Shown one piece after another: positions 60,386 to 64,000 of a stretch of 64,000 bases of DNA. The DNA is from Streptomyces sp. NBC_00286. Lineage in GTDB: Bacteria; Actinomycetota; Actinomycetes; Streptomycetales; Streptomycetaceae. The translations under genes were made by a program, and so were the position numbers. Position 1 is the stretch's first letter, and every line of letters begins with the position of its first letter. The notes beneath the pieces were generated by a model. That model searched no databases. It saw nothing but the letters and a program-made list of their open reading frames with translations, and was not told the DNA's origin. Location: assembly GCF_036173125.1 (NCBI RefSeq), contig NZ_CP108054.1, positions 248,001 to 312,000 on the forward strand, written 5' to 3'.

Positions 60386-62055
60386 TCGTTGTCGCCGCCC
60401 TTGATGTAGACGTCGCTGATGAAGACGTCCTTGTTGCCGCTGTCGTCGTCGGTCTTCGCCCACCAGATGTTGGTCCACTCGCCGTATGTCTCGCGGCGGC
60501 CCAGGTTCTGCTGGCAGTAGAAGTAGTTGATGCCCTCGTTCAGGGTGCCGACCTCGGTCCCGTCCGCGGTGTAGGACGTGGCGGTGCGCCAGACGTCGCA
60601 GTTGTACTTGCCGCCGCCGATGGACTCGCAGCCGGGGGCGGGCTCAGCGCCGCCTCCGCCGCCACTCGTGCCGCCCGAGTTGCCGCCTGTGGAGCCGCCG
60701 TCGTCGGTGGCGCTCGGCGCGGGGGCGGGGTCCTTCTTCGTCGGCTCGGCGGCCTCCGTGCGCTCCGGCTTCCCGGGTCCGGGTGTGGGCGAGGTCCGCT
60801 TGTCGCCCTGCTCTGTGGGGTCGTCGGACGGCTTCAGCGTGCCGGGGCTGGGGTCCGCCGAGGACGGGGAGTCGCCGGCTTCCTGGGAGGCCGAAGGCCG
60901 CGCGGAGTTCTCGGAGTCGTCGGTGTTGGTCAGCAGGGCCACGGTGACGCCGGTCGCGGCCAGGACGGCGGTGACTGCGGCGGCGGCGAGAAGGGCTCGG
61001 GCCTTACGAGGCCGAGGGCCGCGGCCGGAGGCGGAGTCGGAGGCGGTGGTCTCGCCCTGAGGCTGTGGCGCTGCGGGGCCTGGTGCGGCCGAGCCCGGCG
61101 GCCCGAAGCCGGGCGGTACCGCCGGGGCGCTTCGCTCGGTGGCCTCGCGTTGCTTCGCCGCGGGTCCGCCCAGGTTGGTGGTGGCCGAGTCCTGGCCGGC
61201 CGCCCGCGCCACCGCTTCCAGCAGCTCGCGTGCCCGGTCGGCGTCCGGCCGGTCCTCCGGCTGCTTCTGCATGAGTTCCTGCAGTACGGGGGCCAGCGGC
61301 CCGGAGGCCCGTGGCTCGGGCAGCGGTTCGGACACGATCGCGGTGAGCGTGGACCAGGTCGACGTACGCCGGAACGGTGAGGTGCCCTCGACGGCCGCGT
61401 ACAGCGTGGCGCCCAGGGCCCACACGTCGGAGGCGGGCCCGAAGTCGTGGCCCTGGGCCCGCTCGGGCGCCAAGTAGTCCAGGGAGCCGACCAGTTCACC
61501 GCTTCGGGTGAGATGCGTGGTGGCGCCGTCGCCGGGGTCCTCCATCGTCGCGATGCCGAAGTCGGTGAGGACCACGCGGCCGGAGCGGTCGAGCAGGATG
61601 TTGCCGGGCTTCACGTCGCGGTGCAGGACTCCGGCGCGATGGGCGGCCGCCAGGGCGTCCATGACTTTCGCGCCGATCTCGGCGGCCTCGCCCGGTTCGC
61701 AGGGCCCTTCCTCACGCAGGACATCGTCCAGGGAGGGCCCGTCGACCAGCTCCATGACGATCAGCGGACGCCCGTCGACCTCGGCGACGTCGTGCACAGC
61801 AATGACTCCGGGGTGGCGCACGCGGGCCGCCGCACGCGCCTCGCGCTGCATCCTGCGCCCCAGGTCGGCGAGTTCGGGACCTCCGGCGTCGGTGTACGTC
61901 CGCAGTTCCTTGACCGCGACCTCACGGCCCAGGACCTCGTCGAGAGCCCGCCAGACGACGCCCATACCGCCGCGCCCGAGCTGGGCCACAACGCGATAGC
62001 GCCCGGCCAGCAGCCGACCGACCCCGTCCGTGCTTTCGTTCGCCCCCGAAGACAC
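60355..62055 (-). CDS. Membrane Ser/Thr protein kinase with extracellular sensor domain
   Basis: A 566-residue Hanks-type kinase. The kinase domain (about 20-280) is intact: GRGGMGVV, VAVKEL, HRDVKPGN, DFG and APE. A Pro/Ala linker, one membrane helix (ALLAAAAVTAVLAATGV), and a long Ser/Thr/Pro/Gly linker lead to an extracellular C-terminal module of about 90 residues with cysteines (CESIGGGKYNCDVW, YFYCQQN, PGLPLC). No PASTA repeats are present. The ligand is unknown. It overlaps the convergent GGCT-like gene by 31 bases. Confidence 0.86.
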   Translation of the reverse strand: MSSGANESTDGVGRLLAGRYRVVAQLGRGGMGVVWRALDEVLGREVAVKELRTYTDAGGPELADLGRRMQREARAAARVRHPGVIAVHDVAEVDGRPLIVMELVDGPSLDDVLREEGPCEPGEAAEIGAKVMDALAAAHRAGVLHRDVKPGNILLDRSGRVVLTDFGIATMEDPGDGATTHLTRSGELVGSLDYLAPERAQGHDFGPASDVWALGATLYAAVEGTSPFRRTSTWSTLTAIVSEPLPEPRASGPLAPVLQELMQKQPEDRPDADRARELLEAVARAAGQDSATTNLGGPAAKQREATERSAPAVPPGFGPPGSAAPGPAAPQPQGETTASDSASGRGPRPRKARALLAAAAVTAVLAATGVTVALLTNTDDSENSARPSASQEAGDSPSSADPSPGTLKPSDDPTEQGDKRTSPTPGPGKPERTEAAEPTKKDPAPAPSATDDGGSTGGNSGGTSGGGGGAEPAPGCESIGGGKYNCDVWRTATSYTADGTEVGTLNEGINYFYCQQNLGRRETYGEWTNIWWAKTDDDSGNKDVFISDVYIKGGDNDQPVPGLPLC

Positions 62056-62184
62056 CGCTGCCCCGTTCCTGTGTCACGCCATGAGTGGCGTTCAGCCTAC
62101 GGGGCACGAGTGACAGTCGATGCACAGGAGCGGCCGCTGTGACGATCTCGGTACGCGAAGGTCGCCTCCGGCCCAACGGGCCCT

Positions 62185-63489
62185 CTACCTGGCCGAGTTC
62201 GTCAAGTCGGCACGCCTCGGCGCCGCGTAATCCTCCAGGTCCGCGCGAGTCAGGCCCGTCGCGCGCGCCACCTCCGCGATGTCGAGGGCGCCGCAGTCCA
62301 GGCCGCGCAGCAGGTAGCCGCTGAGCGCCTTGGCGGTGGCGGGTTCGTCCATCACGTCGCCACCCGTGCGGTTGACATACCGGGCGAGGCGCAACGCGGC
62401 CTGCCCGAAGCCCTCGCGATAGTAGGCGAACACGGCGGCGTACCGGGTCGGGAGGTGACGCGGGTGCATGTCCCAGCCCTGGTAGTAGGCGCGGGCGAGG
62501 GCGCGGCGGGTGAGGCCGTAGTGCAGCCGCCAGGCGTCGTGGACCTGCGAAGTCGGGCCCACGGGAAGGACGTTGGTGGAGCCGTCCGAGACGCGTACGC
62601 CGGTGCCTGCCGCCGCGACCTGCATGATCGCCTTGGCGTGGTCGGCTGCCGGGTGGTCGCTCGCCTGGTGGGCGGCGCTGACGCCGAGGCAGGCGCTGTA
62701 GTCGAAGGTCCCGTAGTGCAGGCCCGTGGCGCGGCCCTCGGCGGCCTGGATCATCCGGGCGACGGTGGCGGTGCCGTCGGTGGCGAGAATGGCCTGGCTG
62801 GTCTCGATCTGGATCTCGAACCCGATCCGCCCGGGCTCGAGTTGGTGTGCCTTCTCGAACTCCTCCAGCAGCCGCACCATCGCGGTGACCTGCTCGGCGT
62901 ACGTCACCTTCGGCAGCGTCAGGACCAGCCCGTCCGGCAGTCCGCCCGCCTCCATCAGCCCGGTCAGGAAGATGTCGAGGGTCCGGATGCCCCGGTCGCG
63001 TACCGGCGCTTCCATGCACTTCATACGGATGCCCATGTACGGGGCTGCCGTGCCCTTCTCGTACGCCTCCGACACCAGCCGCGCGGCACGGGCGGCGGCC
63101 TCGTCCTCCTCGGCGTCGGGGCGCGGGCCGTAGCCGTCCTCGAAGTCGACGCGCAGGTCTTCGATGGGCTCGTGCTCCAGCTTGGCCCGTACACGGGCGT
63201 GGACGGGTTCGGCCAGTTCGTCGGCGAGGCCGAGAACGGCGGCGAACGAGGCGGCGTCCGGGGCGTGATCGTCGAGGGCGGCGAGGGCCTGCTCGCCCCA
63301 GGAGCGGATGGTGTCGGCGGCGAACACGTCACCGGGTACGTAGACGGTGTGGACGGGCTGACGGGTCCCCGGGTCTCCGGGGTAGCGGCGCTCCAGTTCG
63401 GCGTCGACCGGGGCGAGGGAGGCGCTGATCTCCTCGCTGACGGCGCCCGCGAGGCTCGTCGCCACCTTCTCCTGCGCGCCCTGGCCCAT
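62185..63489 (-). CDS. HpcH/HpaI aldolase-fold protein (DUF6986-like)
   Basis: A 434-residue protein with the PEP/pyruvate-barrel fold of HpcH/HpaI and CitE-like enzymes: DFEDGYGPRPDAEED, FEIQIETSQAIL and GLHYGTFDYSACLG. The acidic and arginine residues for metal-enolate binding appear present. I associate the family with the actinobacterial DUF6986 group. Expected chemistry is aldol or lyase cleavage of a 2-oxoacid or acyl-CoA; the substrate is unknown. Confidence 0.7.
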   Translation of the reverse strand: MGQGAQEKVATSLAGAVSEEISASLAPVDAELERRYPGDPGTRQPVHTVYVPGDVFAADTIRSWGEQALAALDDHAPDAASFAAVLGLADELAEPVHARVRAKLEHEPIEDLRVDFEDGYGPRPDAEEDEAAARAARLVSEAYEKGTAAPYMGIRMKCMEAPVRDRGIRTLDIFLTGLMEAGGLPDGLVLTLPKVTYAEQVTAMVRLLEEFEKAHQLEPGRIGFEIQIETSQAILATDGTATVARMIQAAEGRATGLHYGTFDYSACLGVSAAHQASDHPAADHAKAIMQVAAAGTGVRVSDGSTNVLPVGPTSQVHDAWRLHYGLTRRALARAYYQGWDMHPRHLPTRYAAVFAYYREGFGQAALRLARYVNRTGGDVMDEPATAKALSGYLLRGLDCGALDIAEVARATGLTRADLEDYAAPRRADLTNSAR

Positions 63490-63702
63490 CCCGACACCCT
63501 CTCGATTTTCCGCTGGCCGGAATCAACAATCCGTAGAGCGAAGCTATCCGCGGACCTTCCCGCTGGTCAACACCCACCTCCGCCCAGCTCCACCCCGGGA
63601 CTTCCCTCTGTGGCCACCACGCCCTCTCGACATGTTCACGACCAACTCCGACACTTCGGTGCGCACGACTCGCCCGGCATCCGTCATCGAAGGAGCCCAC
63701 CC

Positions 63703-64000
63703 GTGCCCATCAAGCACAGCCGAGTCACGCGTCGTCTGGGCCTGAAGACCGCCATCGCCGCCGCGGTCGCCCTGCCTCTGTCCAGTACAGCACCCCTCAC
63801 CGCGACCGCCGCGGCGCCGGACAGATCCAGCCGCCGCCTGGAAGTCATGTCGTTCAATCTCCGGTACGCGAGCACCAGCGAACCCAACAGCTGGGCCGCC
63901 CGCCGCCCCGTAACGCGCGAACTGCTGCGCCGCGAAAGCCTCCACGTCATCGGCACCCAGGAGGGCCTCTACCAGCAGGTGCGCGACATCGAGGCCGACC
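63703..64000 (+). CDS. Secreted endonuclease/exonuclease/phosphatase-family protein (cut by window end)
   Basis: The first 99 codons of a gene that continues beyond the window. GTG 63703 has AAGGAG 7 bases upstream. The N-terminus is an arginine-containing signal peptide (VTRRLGLKTAIAAAVALPL), followed by the EEP-fold start VMSFNLRYAS and the metal-binding GTQEGLYQQ. The fold includes secreted nucleases and phosphodiesterases. It is divergent from the HpcH/HpaI-like gene across 213 bases. Confidence 0.75.
   Translation, partial: MPIKHSRVTRRLGLKTAIAAAVALPLSSTAPLTATAAAPDRSSRRLEVMSFNLRYASTSEPNSWAARRPVTRELLRRESLHVIGTQEGLYQQVRDIEAD

Noticed and set aside
1..64000. tRNA, rRNA, riboswitch, integrase or IS elements
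   Set aside because: I found no cloverleaf, conserved rRNA or riboswitch core, or transposase/integrase frame; a covariance-model scan would be needed to exclude small RNAs.

Overview
The window looks like a piece of a Streptomyces chromosome or that of a very close actinomycete. It is uniformly GC-rich, uses GTG and TTG starts, and its genes often overlap by 1-4 bases (ATGA, GTGA, TTGA). It also carries a complete conservon (cvn operon), EXXR-lacking P450s of the type linked to conservons, an F420-type (DDN) oxidoreductase, a mycothiol-isomerase-type protein and Streptomyces-style GC hairpins. I see no rRNA, tRNA, CRISPR, phage or transposase genes.

Left part (about 0.3-35.5 kb): a large catabolic region. 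A sugar-type (CUT2) ABC importer plus alcohol dehydrogenase runs leftwards. It is divergent from a Rieske oxygenase / adrenodoxin-type ferredoxin / small unknown protein / CurA-like reductase operon. A second Rieske oxygenase, an SDR and a dikinase-like protein without an ATP-grasp domain run leftwards. A VOC protein and a 2-oxoacid dehydrogenase complex (E1 alpha, E1 beta, E2, but no E3) run rightwards. After two TetR genes comes a long leftward set: enoyl-CoA hydratase, an unknown helical protein, a PPDK-like protein with an eroded ATP-grasp, acyl-CoA dehydrogenase, DUF35, thiolase-like protein and SDR. A divergent second acyl-CoA dehydrogenase, a secreted-type metallophosphoesterase, a complete branched-chain-amino-acid-type (Liv) ABC importer and a MarR regulator close the region. 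The gene content implies uptake, oxygenation, CoA-ester beta-oxidation or retro-aldol cleavage, and oxidative decarboxylation of an unidentified hydrophobic acid or aromatic/terpenoid/steroid-like substrate. The substrate cannot be read from the sequence.

Middle (36-50 kb): a small DUF6247-like protein and an MFS carrier with a leaderless promoter, then the conservon cvnA-B-C-D with an EXXR-lacking P450. A second, canonical P450 converges on it across a strong hairpin. Next come a DinB/maleylpyruvate-isomerase-type protein, a MarR/MFS efflux pair with a clear palindromic operator, a DUF6332-type membrane protein and a two-component system.

Right part (50-64 kb): a TetR gene and a DDN-family oxidoreductase are separated by the most striking element of the window, about seventeen copies of a 15-bp near-palindrome (consensus GAGAGCArYGCTCTC) set almost exactly 19 bp apart. 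Beyond it are a geranylgeranyl-reductase-family flavoprotein, an M20 peptidase, a kinase-Nudix fusion, a small secreted protein, a GH27 alpha-galactosidase, a 62-bp tandem hairpin repeat, a ROK sugar kinase and LacI regulator with a perfect operator, a GGCT-like protein, a Ser/Thr kinase, an HpcH/HpaI-like protein and a secreted endonuclease/exonuclease/phosphatase-fold protein cut by the window end.
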